A stretch of 64,000 nucleotides of DNA from Thermohalobaculum sp039816045 (GTDB taxonomy: Bacteria; Pseudomonadota; Alphaproteobacteria; Rhodobacterales; Rhodobacteraceae), in assembly GCA_039816045.1 (NCBI GenBank), contig JBCBYB010000019.1, forward strand, positions 23,252-87,251, given 5' to 3'. The position numbers and the translations under genes are program-made. Below, one piece after another: positions 1 through 7,907 of the stretch. The first letter of the stretch is position 1. Each line of letters begins with the position of its first letter. The notes under the pieces were generated by a model. The model made no database searches. It worked only from the letters and a program-made list of their open reading frames with translations, and was not told the DNA's origin.

Positions 1-462
1 GAATGCCCGCTGATCCGCGATCACAGAACCGGGCTGGTTGTCGAACCAGGCGCCGATGGTGGCCGCGTCGACGCTGTGGAAGGCGATGTCCACATAGCTT
101 TGGACGGCGATGAAGACCAGCATGCCGACCGCCGCGATTCGGGTCATGAAGCCGAGCACGATCAGCACCGGAAGGATGAACTCGGCATAGGTGCCGGCAT
201 AGACCATCCACCCCATCGGCCAGAGCGGGATCTGGCTCGCGTCATAGCCGACCTGCTCCATCACCTGGGGCAGGATCTGGATATACGCGCCGTCCTGGAT
301 CTCCCCCAGCCCGGCGAGGCCCTCGCCCACCTTGGTCTTGGCCGAGCCGTAGAAATACATGAACAGGGTGCCCGCGAAGATCAGGCGTGCGGCGAGCCCG
401 AGAAACCAGTTCTCGAATGCCCTTTGGAACCAGCCAAAGACGGCGTTGTGGAGCGTGATCAT
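1..462 (-). CDS. DoxX-family membrane protein (3' end beyond window)
   Basis: Reading leftward from an ATG at 462 gives 154 codons without a stop; the C-terminus lies outside the window. The protein begins MITLHNAVFGWFQ and has hydrophobic segments around residues 18-33, 77-92 and 96-118, the pattern of DoxX/DUF417-type small inner-membrane proteins. A GAGGGG ribosome binding site sits just upstream and the gene starts 22 nt after the bufC stop, so it is the last visible gene of the bufferin operon. DoxX proteins are commonly found in bufferin (BufABC) loci, where their role is not settled; a part in redox or metal handling at the membrane is inference. Confidence 0.8.
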   Translation of the reverse strand, partial: MITLHNAVFGWFQRAFENWFLGLAARLIFAGTLFMYFYGSAKTKVGEGLAGLGEIQDGAYIQILPQVMEQVGYDASQIPLWPMGWMVYAGTYAEFILPVLIVLGFMTRIAAVGMLVFIAVQSYVDIAFHSVDAATIGAWFDNQPGSVIADQRAF

Positions 463-484
463 GCGGGGGACCCCTCGTTGTGTC

Positions 485-1249
485 TCAATCCGGTGGGGGA
501 CTGATACCGGCTATTGCGCCGATGGCAAACACCCCCGTGAGTTCTGCGCCAAGATCGAAGGCCTCGTCCGTCTCCGTCGCGGCGGTTGCTGCGTCTCCGA
601 GGGGAGCGCCGGCGGCCAGGGCCGAGAGGAAGGCGGCGGATGCCGGGGCGATGTGGCGTGTCTCGACATCCAGCGCCGGGCGATGGGTGAGGGTCGCCTC
701 GGCGCGCTTCAGATCGACCGTCTCCGCATCCGCCGCGCCCATGCTTGCGGCCCAGATCGCATAGGCGGGATGGCGCGAGTGCAAAAGTGTGGCGGACGGG
801 TGGAGATGCAGCCGCGTGCCGGCCAGCGCATCTGGCGGCACGGTGCTGAGAGCGGTGATCGGCGCGGGCTCGGCATCCTCGGCATGGTGCGCCTGGACGC
901 GGGCCCATTCGAGCCGGGCGATATCGCCGAGATAGGGGACCGTCTCTGCCGGGGGAAAGCTGTCGATAAACGCCCCGAACCCCGCGCCGTATTGGAACAG
1001 GATCGGAGAGCGCGGCGGCTCCTCGGCCAGAAAAGCGCGCGCGAGCGCCGCGAAGAACTCCGGTCCCACAAGCCGCTCCACCGCGGGAAAGCTCGCGCCG
1101 AGGGCCTCGATCATCCCGTGCGCGACGTTGTTGCGGTAGATGTCGAAGCGACGGCGTTGGCGGAGGCCAATGGCGGCGGGGGGCGGATCGGTGGGGGTCA
1201 CAAGCGCGCGGACGAAGGCGCCGGTGCCGTCCTCGTCAGGCTGGGGCAT
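485..1249 (-). CDS. bufC: BufC/HvfC-family partner protein (DUF2063) of the bufferin maturase
   Basis: A 254-residue protein with the DUF2063 layout: an N-terminal alpha-helical part with the FDIYRNNV motif and a C-terminal part. In known systems this family acts as the recognition partner that presents the BufA precursor to the MNIO enzyme BufB. It follows bufB directly and overlaps its end. The reading frame stays open to a TTG at 1279, but the ATG at 1249 leaves only a 14-nt overlap with bufB and keeps the conserved region, so it is preferred; no strong ribosome binding site decides between them. Named from family resemblance and operon position. Confidence 0.82.
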   Translation of the reverse strand: MPQPDEDGTGAFVRALVTPTDPPPAAIGLRQRRRFDIYRNNVAHGMIEALGASFPAVERLVGPEFFAALARAFLAEEPPRSPILFQYGAGFGAFIDSFPPAETVPYLGDIARLEWARVQAHHAEDAEPAPITALSTVPPDALAGTRLHLHPSATLLHSRHPAYAIWAASMGAADAETVDLKRAEATLTHRPALDVETRHIAPASAAFLSALAAGAPLGDAATAATETDEAFDLGAELTGVFAIGAIAGISPPPD

Positions 1250-2114
1250 TGGCGGCGTGGCGCTCTGCGGCTTTGGCAAGCAAACGGTCCGCCCGGGCGG
1301 CCTCGGTGGCCAGCACCTCCCAGTCGGGCACGTCGGTGTCCCACTCGATCAGCGTCGGCACGGGGCCGGTCTGGCCGATCACCCGCTCATAGAGCAGCCA
1401 GACCGGGTCGGAGACCGGCCGGTCGTGGGTGTCGATCAGCAGCATGGCGCCGCCCTCGTCGGCATCCTCGGCATGCCCGGCGAGGTGTATCTCGCCCACT
1501 GCGCCGAGCGGGAAGGCGTCCACATACGCCTCCGGAGAGAACCCCATATTGGTCGCCGAGATGAAGACGTTGTTCACATCGAGCAGCAGCCCGCAGCCGG
1601 TGCGTTCGGCCAGCGCCCCCAGAAAGTCGAGCTCGCTCATGGTGGATGTGTCGAAGTCGAGATAGCGCGAGGGGTTTTCCAGCAGCATCTGCCGGTCCAT
1701 CGCCGCTTGCACCTGCTCGATATGGGTTGCCACCCGGTCGAGAGTCGCGGCTGTGTAGGGCAGGGGCAGCAGGTCGTTGAAGTAGATCCCGTCATGGGTT
1801 GACCAGGCGAGGTGCTCCGAAAACAGCCCGGGCATGTAGCGATCGGCCACCGATTTCAGCCGCGCCAGATGGTCGGCGTCGAGCGGCCCTTCGCCGCCGA
1901 TCGAGAGCCCCACCCCGTGGAGCGACACCGGCAGGCGCTCGCGGACGCGGCTGAGGTCGTGATGGGGACGGCCGCCCGCCCCCATGTAGTTCTCCGCGTG
2001 GATCTCGACCCACCCGACCCGGTCGGGATCGGCCAGGATCGCGTCCACATGCTCGGGCTTCAGCCCCACACCTGCGCGAGGCGGCACGCAAAGGGAGAGC
2101 GCATCAACCGGCAT
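1236..2114 (-). CDS. bufB: MNIO-family (DUF692) multinuclear non-haem iron oxidase BufB
   Basis: A 292-residue TIM-barrel enzyme of the DUF692/MNIO family. The iron-binding signature is visible in order: VEIHAENYMG, SLHGVGLSIGG, SEHLAWS, LLENPSRY, LLLDVNNVFIS, GEIHLAGH and LIDTHDRPVSDP, supplying the His, Glu, Asp and Asn residues typical of the cluster. BufB enzymes convert cysteines of the bufferin precursor to 5-thiooxazoles in the cytoplasm before export; the mature peptide binds copper. The start at 2114 has a near-perfect GGAGGGAG site 4 nt upstream. It lies 20 nt after bufA and before bufC in one operon. Assignment to the bufferin subgroup follows from the BufA-like neighbour. Confidence 0.92.
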   Translation of the reverse strand: MPVDALSLCVPPRAGVGLKPEHVDAILADPDRVGWVEIHAENYMGAGGRPHHDLSRVRERLPVSLHGVGLSIGGEGPLDADHLARLKSVADRYMPGLFSEHLAWSTHDGIYFNDLLPLPYTAATLDRVATHIEQVQAAMDRQMLLENPSRYLDFDTSTMSELDFLGALAERTGCGLLLDVNNVFISATNMGFSPEAYVDAFPLGAVGEIHLAGHAEDADEGGAMLLIDTHDRPVSDPVWLLYERVIGQTGPVPTLIEWDTDVPDWEVLATEAARADRLLAKAAERHAANAPA

Positions 2115-2134
2115 GTCTCCCTCCGTGGCCCCAC

Positions 2135-2464
2135 TTACGCTTCGGGCAGATCGCGCGGCAGTTCTTCCAGCGACCCAGTGCGGTCGCCCGGCAGCGCGAA
2201 TTGCTCACCAGCGGACGCATCGCCGTATTTCAGGCAGTCGCCGGCCGGAACCAGGGTCCAGGCATTGCCCTGATAGTCGACGGTCGAGGTGCCCGCACAG
2301 GTCGTGCCAGCGCCCGCGGCGCAGTCGTTCTGACCGGCGAGCGAGATGCCGTAGCACTTTTCTTTCGCACCGGCTTCGGCGGTGGTTGCGGTGGCGGCGC
2401 CGGTCAGGGCGGCGGCAACGGCGCTGGCGATGACAGCACCAGAGAGTTTGGTCGCTTTGGTCAT
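2135..2464 (-). CDS. bufA: Bufferin-1 type precursor peptide (DUF2282, BufA1)
   Basis: A 109-residue precursor. Residues 1-31 form a signal peptide (MTKATKLSG, then an Ala-rich hydrophobic stretch). The mature part has four cysteines at 37 (KEKCYG), 48 (NDCAA), 56 (TTCAG) and 77 (GDCLK), the spacing of DUF2282 bufferins; the two central ones are those expected to become thiooxazoles. Bufferins are exported metallophores that chelate copper in the periplasm. The ATG at 2464 has GAGGGAGAC upstream, whereas the longer frame to 2563 lacks a signal peptide at its start. It lies between the YHS gene and bufB. An acidic tail beyond residue 85 may be specific to this lineage. Confidence 0.9.
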   Translation of the reverse strand: MTKATKLSGAVIASAVAAALTGAATATTAEAGAKEKCYGISLAGQNDCAAGAGTTCAGTSTVDYQGNAWTLVPAGDCLKYGDASAGEQFALPGDRTGSLEELPRDLPEA

Positions 2465-2502
2465 GTCGGTGTCTCCCTCAGGATATGCTAGCAGGTCAGA
2501 GC

Positions 2503-3045
2503 TTAGTTCGTAATCGGCGCCGGGCCAGGATAGGTGCCGTCGTTGGCGTTGATCGCGGTCCACTTGCGCTCGGAGGCGGGTTTCGACTCAAGCGTTCCCC
2601 AGTTGGTCCCAGCCGACGTGATCTGGCCGGGGATGTCCTCTTCCCAGAAGCCTACAACGTTCGGCGTGATGTTCAGATAGAGCTTATCGTCGACAATGCG
2701 CCACAGGTTCGGGTTGGCCGGAACCTTGCCGCCTTGTGCGATGCCATAGGCGCAATGGCCGTCGAACTGCGGGGCGTACTGCTCGGGGCTGGCGGCGAAG
2801 AGGTCGCGGTTCTCCGGGGTCGAGAAGGCCCAGGTCGCGCCATTCCAGTCGTAGGTGTAGGCCGCGTTGCCGCGCACGGCCTGCGGCTGCGCCGTGCCGA
2901 CGGCGCTCTGATCAAGGGACCAATACGCCACGACGTCATAGCCGCTGGCGGCGTAGCCGGTCTCGTCGACATACTGCTCGCCAGCAAATGCGGTGTTCGC
3001 GAGGGTCAATGCGAGGGTCGCGCCAAGGGCAAATGTCTTCAGCAT
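2503..3045 (-). CDS. Periplasmic YHS-domain protein, first gene of the bufferin operon
   Basis: A 180-residue protein with a signal peptide (MLKTFALGATLALTLANTAFA) followed by a YHS domain: YDVVAYWSLDQ, TWAFSTPENRDLF, a GHCAYG cysteine motif and NPNLWRIVDDKLYLN. YHS domains are related to metal-binding TRASH domains and occur in proteins linked to copper or heavy-metal handling; metal binding here is inference. The start at 3045 has AAGGACGGAG upstream. Its stop is 38 nt before the bufA start with no clear terminator between, so the two are probably co-transcribed. A YHS protein at the head of a bufferin operon would fit a copper-stress function. Confidence 0.85.
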   Translation of the reverse strand: MLKTFALGATLALTLANTAFAGEQYVDETGYAASGYDVVAYWSLDQSAVGTAQPQAVRGNAAYTYDWNGATWAFSTPENRDLFAASPEQYAPQFDGHCAYGIAQGGKVPANPNLWRIVDDKLYLNITPNVVGFWEEDIPGQITSAGTNWGTLESKPASERKWTAINANDGTYPGPAPITN

Positions 3046-3218
3046 CAGCTCCGTCCTTTCGATCCATCTCTGGTGGCGGGTCCGGGGGCGACTGAGCTCC
3101 GAACCTCGCTTGTGAGATACTGCCGGGCCGGCGCGGTCTCAACTCACGATGGCTGGCATGCGTTCACGGATCCGTCAATCATTGCAACAGTGTACCTGGA
3201 AGAGTTCTTCCCCTCGTC

Positions 3219-3255
3219 CTTACCAGGGCTTAAGAACGAAACCAGCCCAGGTAAG
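3219..3255 (+). promoter_or_regulatory. Leader hairpin touching the mscS ribosome binding site
   Basis: CTTACCAGGGCT at 3219-3230 and AGCCCAGGTAAG at 3244-3255 form a 12-bp stem with one mismatch and a 13-nt loop. The right arm ends at the first base of the GAAGGGGG ribosome binding site that serves the ATG at 3272. If transcribed, the structure could affect translation of the channel gene. Function is inference. Confidence 0.45.
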
Positions 3256-3271
3256 AAGGGGGACGCGGTCG

Positions 3272-5605
3272 ATGGTGGGGGCAGAGCAGGTCAGGAGCCT
3301 CGTAGGGCTTGTCCGGCCCTTGGCGGTGTTGACCCTCATCGGATTGGTGCTTGTCGGGGCCGGTTGGGCCGAAGCGCAGAGCCCGGCGGCCCTCTCGGCG
3401 ACGCAAGAGGCTGCGCCCGACCCGACCCAGGCGGTCCTCGACAGCCCGGAGGCGGTCCGGGCGATGGTGGCCCAGCTTTCCGACAGCGAGGTGCGCGGTC
3501 TTCTGCTCGCGCGGCTCGATGCTGAGGCCGAGCCCAAAGAGCCGTCGGATATCATGGCCATTGGCGATTTCATCGACAGCGCCGCCGCAGGGTTCTCGAG
3601 CAGCGTCGGGGTTGCGCTGCAACGCGTGCCCAATCTCGCCGGGGGCATCGGCGAGGCGGTCAGCCGCTTTTACACCCCGCGCGGCGCCTCGGGCACGGCG
3701 ATGTTTTTCGCCGTTTTGGCGCTGTCCCTGGTGGCCGGCTGGGCCGCGTCCTGGGCAATCGGCCGTGTTCTGCGGCCCGTCCTCACGCCGCTGGATGCCG
3801 AACCCGTCCCCCACTCGTCGCAGAGCCAACTCGCCTCCCAGGTCAGGCGGTTGGCGCAACGGCTGGCCTCCGCCGCCGCACAAGCGGCTGCCTATTTGGG
3901 TGTCGCGTGCGGGATCATCTCACTGGTTGCAAGCCCGACGCCCCAGGATGGGCGCCCGAGTGACCAGCTTGTCCTTTGGTTCTTGCTCACTTTGCCGGTC
4001 CTCTACACCGTCGCGATGAAGGGGGTTGCCGAGGTTCTGCTCTCGCCCGACGCCCCGAAACAGCGCCTGATGGCGATGGACGACCGCACCGCGCGGCTCC
4101 TGCACGACGGCTTGGTGGTCTTCGCGGCGATCGCGGGCATTCGGATCTTTGCGCTCAGCTTTCTCGGCGGGCACGGCATCGCGCTTGGGGACCTGCGCCT
4201 GGGGTTCTGGCTGTCGCTTGCGCTTTATGCCTGGCTGATGTTTGTCGCCTGGCGGGCGCGGACGGGGCTGACCCATGCGCTGATCGGGGACCTTGGCGAG
4301 GTCACGGCAACCGAGCGGCGGATGGCGGAGATCTACCCGTATCTCGCGATGGTCCTGATCTTGGTCTTTTGGGCGCTGACCGAGGTCTTCGTCGGGCTCG
4401 AACTCTGGTATCTGCTCGACGGGCGCTTGCCCCTCACGCTTCTGATCCTGATCTTCGCGCCGGTCGTGGACCGGGTGATCCGCGCGCTGGTCTACGGCGT
4501 CGCCCCGCCGCCCGAGGGCGAAGGCGAGCTGGCCGAGCAGGCCTTTGCCGAGACGCGGCGGAGCTATATCCGGGTGGGGCGCGTGGTCTCGGCCGGGCTC
4601 GTGCTCGCGCTGATCTCGGAGATCTGGCAATTCAGCGTCGTCGAGATGGCGAGCTCCGGGGTTGGTCAACGCTTCGCCGGGCGCCTGCTGGAGGCGCTGA
4701 TCATTGTCGGTGTCGGCTATGTGGTGCTCGAGATTGTGCGCATCCGCATCAACAGCATGCTCGCGCGCGAAAAGGGGCCTCAGGTCGACGACGAGGAACC
4801 GGGCGGGGGCGAAGGCGGCGGCGCTGGCGGCTCGCGCCTCTCGACGGTGCTGCCGCTGGTGAGTTGGGGCGTGCAGGCGGCGATCATCGTGATCACCGTG
4901 CTGACGGCCCTCGGCGCGCTCGGGGTCGACACCACGCCTTTGCTCGCCGGTGCCGGCATCGTGGGCCTGGCCGTGGGTTTTGGCGCGCAGACCTTGGTGG
5001 CGGACATCGTCTCGGGTATCTTCTTCCTGGTCGACGATGCCTTCCGGGTCGGCGAATATGTCGAGGTCGAAGGCACGGTCGGCACGGTCGAGAAGATTTC
5101 CGTGCGCTCGCTGCGTCTGCGCCACCACGAAGGGCCGGTGCACACCATCCCCTTCGGCCAGATCCCCAAGCTCACCAACTATTCGCGTGACTGGGTGATC
5201 ATGAAGCTGCGCTTCACCGTGCCCTTCAACACGGATCTGATGAAGGTGAAGAAGCTCTTCAAGCAGATCGGCAAGGACATGATGGCCGATCCGGCGCTGG
5301 CGGAGGATTTCCTGCAGCCGTTCAAGAGCCAGGGCGTGCTCGAGGTCAACGATGTCGGCATGGTGCTGCGCGGCAAGTTCATGGCCAAGCCCGGGCGGCA
5401 ATGGACGCTGCGCAAAGAGATCTACCAGCGGGTCCAGCAGGCCTTCGACGAGAACGGCATCCAGTTCGCCCGCAAGGAGGTCCGCGTGAAGATTGACACC
5501 GATCCGAGCGCTTTGACCGAGGAGCAGCGCCAGGCGGTGGCGGCGGCGGCCTCCGATGCCGCGGAGCAAACCGACGCATCGCCTGCGACCGGGGAGCCAC
5601 GCTAG
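3272..5605 (+). CDS. MscS-family mechanosensitive ion channel with large N-terminal membrane region
   Basis: A 777-residue protein. It has a signal peptide (hydrophobic segment ending GWAEAQS), a periplasmic stretch, many predicted transmembrane segments from about residue 140, and the MscS core from about residue 530: the pore helix region LLAGAGIVGLAVGFGAQTLV, then VGEYVEVEGTVGTVEKI and the soluble vestibule to about residue 740. The long membrane extension resembles MscK/YbdG-type or other large MscS homologues. Such channels open on hypo-osmotic shock. The ATG at 3272 was chosen because a GAAGGGGG site lies 9 nt upstream and the signal peptide starts there; the frame is open further upstream. 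It is divergent from the YHS/bufferin operon. Confidence 0.9.
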   Translation: MVGAEQVRSLVGLVRPLAVLTLIGLVLVGAGWAEAQSPAALSATQEAAPDPTQAVLDSPEAVRAMVAQLSDSEVRGLLLARLDAEAEPKEPSDIMAIGDFIDSAAAGFSSSVGVALQRVPNLAGGIGEAVSRFYTPRGASGTAMFFAVLALSLVAGWAASWAIGRVLRPVLTPLDAEPVPHSSQSQLASQVRRLAQRLASAAAQAAAYLGVACGIISLVASPTPQDGRPSDQLVLWFLLTLPVLYTVAMKGVAEVLLSPDAPKQRLMAMDDRTARLLHDGLVVFAAIAGIRIFALSFLGGHGIALGDLRLGFWLSLALYAWLMFVAWRARTGLTHALIGDLGEVTATERRMAEIYPYLAMVLILVFWALTEVFVGLELWYLLDGRLPLTLLILIFAPVVDRVIRALVYGVAPPPEGEGELAEQAFAETRRSYIRVGRVVSAGLVLALISEIWQFSVVEMASSGVGQRFAGRLLEALIIVGVGYVVLEIVRIRINSMLAREKGPQVDDEEPGGGEGGGAGGSRLSTVLPLVSWGVQAAIIVITVLTALGALGVDTTPLLAGAGIVGLAVGFGAQTLVADIVSGIFFLVDDAFRVGEYVEVEGTVGTVEKISVRSLRLRHHEGPVHTIPFGQIPKLTNYSRDWVIMKLRFTVPFNTDLMKVKKLFKQIGKDMMADPALAEDFLQPFKSQGVLEVNDVGMVLRGKFMAKPGRQWTLRKEIYQRVQQAFDENGIQFARKEVRVKIDTDPSALTEEQRQAVAAAASDAAEQTDASPATGEPR

Positions 5606-5691
5606 CGCGCGCATTTCCGCCGCACCGGGCCAAGCGGTCGACGCGGGCGCCGCGATCCCATACCGTTCGCGTTCCGGCCATTTAACCGGCA

Positions 5692-5706
5692 CCGGGGCTC
5701 CCCCGG
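5692..5706. repeat. Short GC-rich hairpin before the RTX gene
   Basis: CCGGGG (5692-5697) and CCCCGG (5701-5706) pair around a CTC loop. It lies 87 nt after the mscS stop and 25 nt before the next start codon. There is no T-run after it, so an intrinsic terminator is not clearly supported. Confidence 0.3.
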
Positions 5707-5730
5707 GGATCCAAGCATAATGAGGACGTT

Positions 5731-7716
5731 ATGGACCGCTCTTACGAGATATTAGCCTCCGGATCGAATGTGTTCCGCCCTTTCGAGGACGATTTTAGCG
5801 CGCTCGAGGGCCTTCGCATCCAAGTCGACGTCGACGGCGTTATCCAAACCATCGACGTGTTGGTGCCCGGTGGGCCTTATCCCTTCGCCGAGGAGTTCGG
5901 GGAAGCTCTGTTCGAGGCTTTTGAGGCTCTGCCATCGCTCACGGATGCGCCCGATCTCGCCGTGACCGCGATCGAGGGCGTGCCCGTCTCGGTCGGCGAT
6001 GTGATCCCGCTCGTGGACGGCGGCGTGCTGGAGGTCGGCACGGACGGCGTGGTGTTCGACCCGGGCGATGCCTATGACGACCTTGTCACCGGGGATGTCA
6101 TCGGTTTCGGGCTCGACTTCTCGGTCCGCGACGAGTCGGGCGATATCGACGTGCTCGGGCTCGGGGTCGAGGTGGTCGGCGATGATGTCCTGCCGACGGA
6201 TTTCAACCTCACCGGCGATGCGCTGATCAACACGCCCGAAGATCTGGTGGTCAATGTCCGCGGCTCGGACGGCGATGTCACGACGGGCGGGCAGGCGGGC
6301 GACAGCCTGATCATCGATTTCCTGACCTTCGACGTGGTCTCGGTCGAGCCCATCGTTGCCGAGGGCAGCACGGACACCTTCCGCGTGGTCGAGGTGGCAC
6401 CGCCCCCGCCACCGCCGCAGCCGGAGAAGTTTGCCGTCCTCGCCTATGGCGGCGGCGGACGCGATGCGACCGAGGATCAGCTTGGGTATGTCACTGCTGG
6501 GCGCGATCTGGAGGAGGGGTTCTCCCGCCGGCCGACCGAAGGGCCCGATAAACTGAAGGGCACCGGGGGTGCGGACGAGATCGACCTGCTCGCGGGTGAT
6601 GACACGGTGTTTGGCGAGGGGGGCAACGATCTCCTGCTGGGCCGGGCGGGGGCCGACGAGATTGACGGCGGCGCCGGCAATGACCGCATCGATGGCGGGG
6701 CCGATGATGATGTGCTTATCGGGGAGACCGGCGACGACATCTATACCTTCGTCGGCACGTTCGGCACCGACACCGTCCGCGATCAGGGGCGCAGCGAGCT
6801 GAATTTCGATGCCAATGCGGTGCGCTCCTTCTTCCGCGAGATCGACGATCTGCGCATCACGGCGGTGGGCGGCGCTGTGGTGGTCGAGGACTATTTCCGG
6901 ACCGACAGCTCGGTGACCGTCTTCGAGGGTGGGGTGGCGCGCGCGGTGAACCTCTCGCCCAGCAGCGTTTCGGTGTCCGACGCCTCGGTCGCCGAGGACG
7001 CGGCGGTCGGAGCCTTCGTCGCCCGGGTCCTGGTGATCGATGATGACGACAGCCAGCACACCATCACGCTCGGCGGCAATGGGGCGGCGGATTTCGCGGT
7101 TGACGGCAATGACATCGTCACGGCCCGGGCGCTCGATTTCGAGACGGTTGCGGAGTATTCGCTGACGGTGACGGCGACGGACCCGGCGGGCAACAGCCTG
7201 TCCGAAGCGCTGACCGTGACGGTTGAGGATGTCGACGAAGGCGGCAACGGGAACGGAAATGGGAACGGTAACGGGACCGGGCAGGGCCTGACGGTTGAGG
7301 AGGCGCGCGACGTCGCGCTCCTTTATGAGGCCGGGCTCGACCGCGACGGCAACATCGACCTGCCTGGGCTCAATTTCTGGATCGACGCGCGTGAAGGTGG
7401 CTTCACCCAACGCCAGGTGGCCGACGCCTTCCTGCTGAGCAACGAGTTCAACGAAAGCTTCGGGGAGCCCTTCGACACCACCGACCCGCGCTATCTCGAG
7501 GACAAGCCCTTCGTCCAGGCGCTCTATGAGAACGTGCTGGACCGGGATGCCGATCAGCCGGGGCTCGATTTCTGGTGCTCAGTGCTCGCGCAGCCGGCAT
7601 TCGACCGCACGGACCTGCTTTTGGCCTTCTCCGACAGCGCCGAGAACATCGCGGGCTCTCCCCAGATCCAGACGCTCGAAGAAGTGTCGGCCGGCGAATG
7701 GGCCTTTGTGGGCTGA
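5731..7716 (+). CDS. Secreted RTX calcium-binding protein with cadherin-like and DUF4214 domains
   Basis: A 661-residue acidic protein without a classical signal peptide. An N-terminal region (1-225) ends in a proline linker, followed by RTX nonapeptide repeats at about residues 280-336 (GGADEIDLLAG, GEGGNDLLLG, GGAGNDRIDG type). A cadherin-like repeat covers about 405-505 (AEDAAVGAFVARV ... FETVAEYSLTVTATD), then a short GNGNGN linker and two DUF4214 segments (LNFWIDAREGGFT and LDFWCSVLAQ) to about residue 650. RTX repeats bind calcium, and proteins of this kind are normally exported by a type I system with a C-terminal signal; no T1SS genes lie nearby. A role in adhesion or as a surface-layer component is inference. 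Confidence 0.85.
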   Translation: MDRSYEILASGSNVFRPFEDDFSALEGLRIQVDVDGVIQTIDVLVPGGPYPFAEEFGEALFEAFEALPSLTDAPDLAVTAIEGVPVSVGDVIPLVDGGVLEVGTDGVVFDPGDAYDDLVTGDVIGFGLDFSVRDESGDIDVLGLGVEVVGDDVLPTDFNLTGDALINTPEDLVVNVRGSDGDVTTGGQAGDSLIIDFLTFDVVSVEPIVAEGSTDTFRVVEVAPPPPPPQPEKFAVLAYGGGGRDATEDQLGYVTAGRDLEEGFSRRPTEGPDKLKGTGGADEIDLLAGDDTVFGEGGNDLLLGRAGADEIDGGAGNDRIDGGADDDVLIGETGDDIYTFVGTFGTDTVRDQGRSELNFDANAVRSFFREIDDLRITAVGGAVVVEDYFRTDSSVTVFEGGVARAVNLSPSSVSVSDASVAEDAAVGAFVARVLVIDDDDSQHTITLGGNGAADFAVDGNDIVTARALDFETVAEYSLTVTATDPAGNSLSEALTVTVEDVDEGGNGNGNGNGNGTGQGLTVEEARDVALLYEAGLDRDGNIDLPGLNFWIDAREGGFTQRQVADAFLLSNEFNESFGEPFDTTDPRYLEDKPFVQALYENVLDRDADQPGLDFWCSVLAQPAFDRTDLLLAFSDSAENIAGSPQIQTLEEVSAGEWAFVG

Positions 7717-7770
7717 CGCGAAAGGAGAATCGCGGCCAAATACCGCGCCCCGGACCCGTCCAGATACAAC

Positions 7771-7812
7771 TTGACAGCACTGTGAAATACCCCAACGCTC
7801 GGGGTACTTCAC
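7771..7812 (+). promoter_or_regulatory. Candidate promoter/operator with 12-bp inverted repeat upstream of the SBP56 gene
   Basis: A perfect TTGACA (-35-like) occurs at 7771-7776. Directly after it an inverted repeat, GTGAAATACCCC (7782-7793) and GGGGTACTTCAC (7801-7812), matches in 11 of 12 positions. The repeat covers where a -10 element would lie, which suits a repressor or activator site; no T-run follows, so it is a poor terminator. The start codon of the next gene is 95 nt further on. Confidence 0.4.
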
Positions 7813-7907
7813 GCCTGTGCCACAATGGCTGAGCGAGCGTGTGCCGCCCTGAGGACCCCCGCAAGAGGGGCCCGCGGAACCGAAATTGACGGTCTGGGAG
7901 GACCCTT

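Noticed and set aside
3046..3150. SigF-type (GTAACC-N16-CGAA) promoter for the bufferin operon, as in Caulobacter
   Set aside because: A CGAA lies at 3058-3061 on the minus strand but is too near the start codon and no GTAACC is at the right distance.
3920..5692. A 590-codon minus-strand frame opposite the MscS gene
   Set aside because: Antisense shadow; low-complexity charged composition and no ribosome binding site or domain.
7245..7283. GGGAACGGAAATGGGAACGG-type repeat in the RTX gene
   Set aside because: It is a short coding repeat for a Gly-Asn linker between domains, not a separate element.
5752..7410. A 552-codon minus-strand frame opposite the RTX gene
   Set aside because: Antisense shadow of an Asp/Gly-rich gene; no recognisable protein features.
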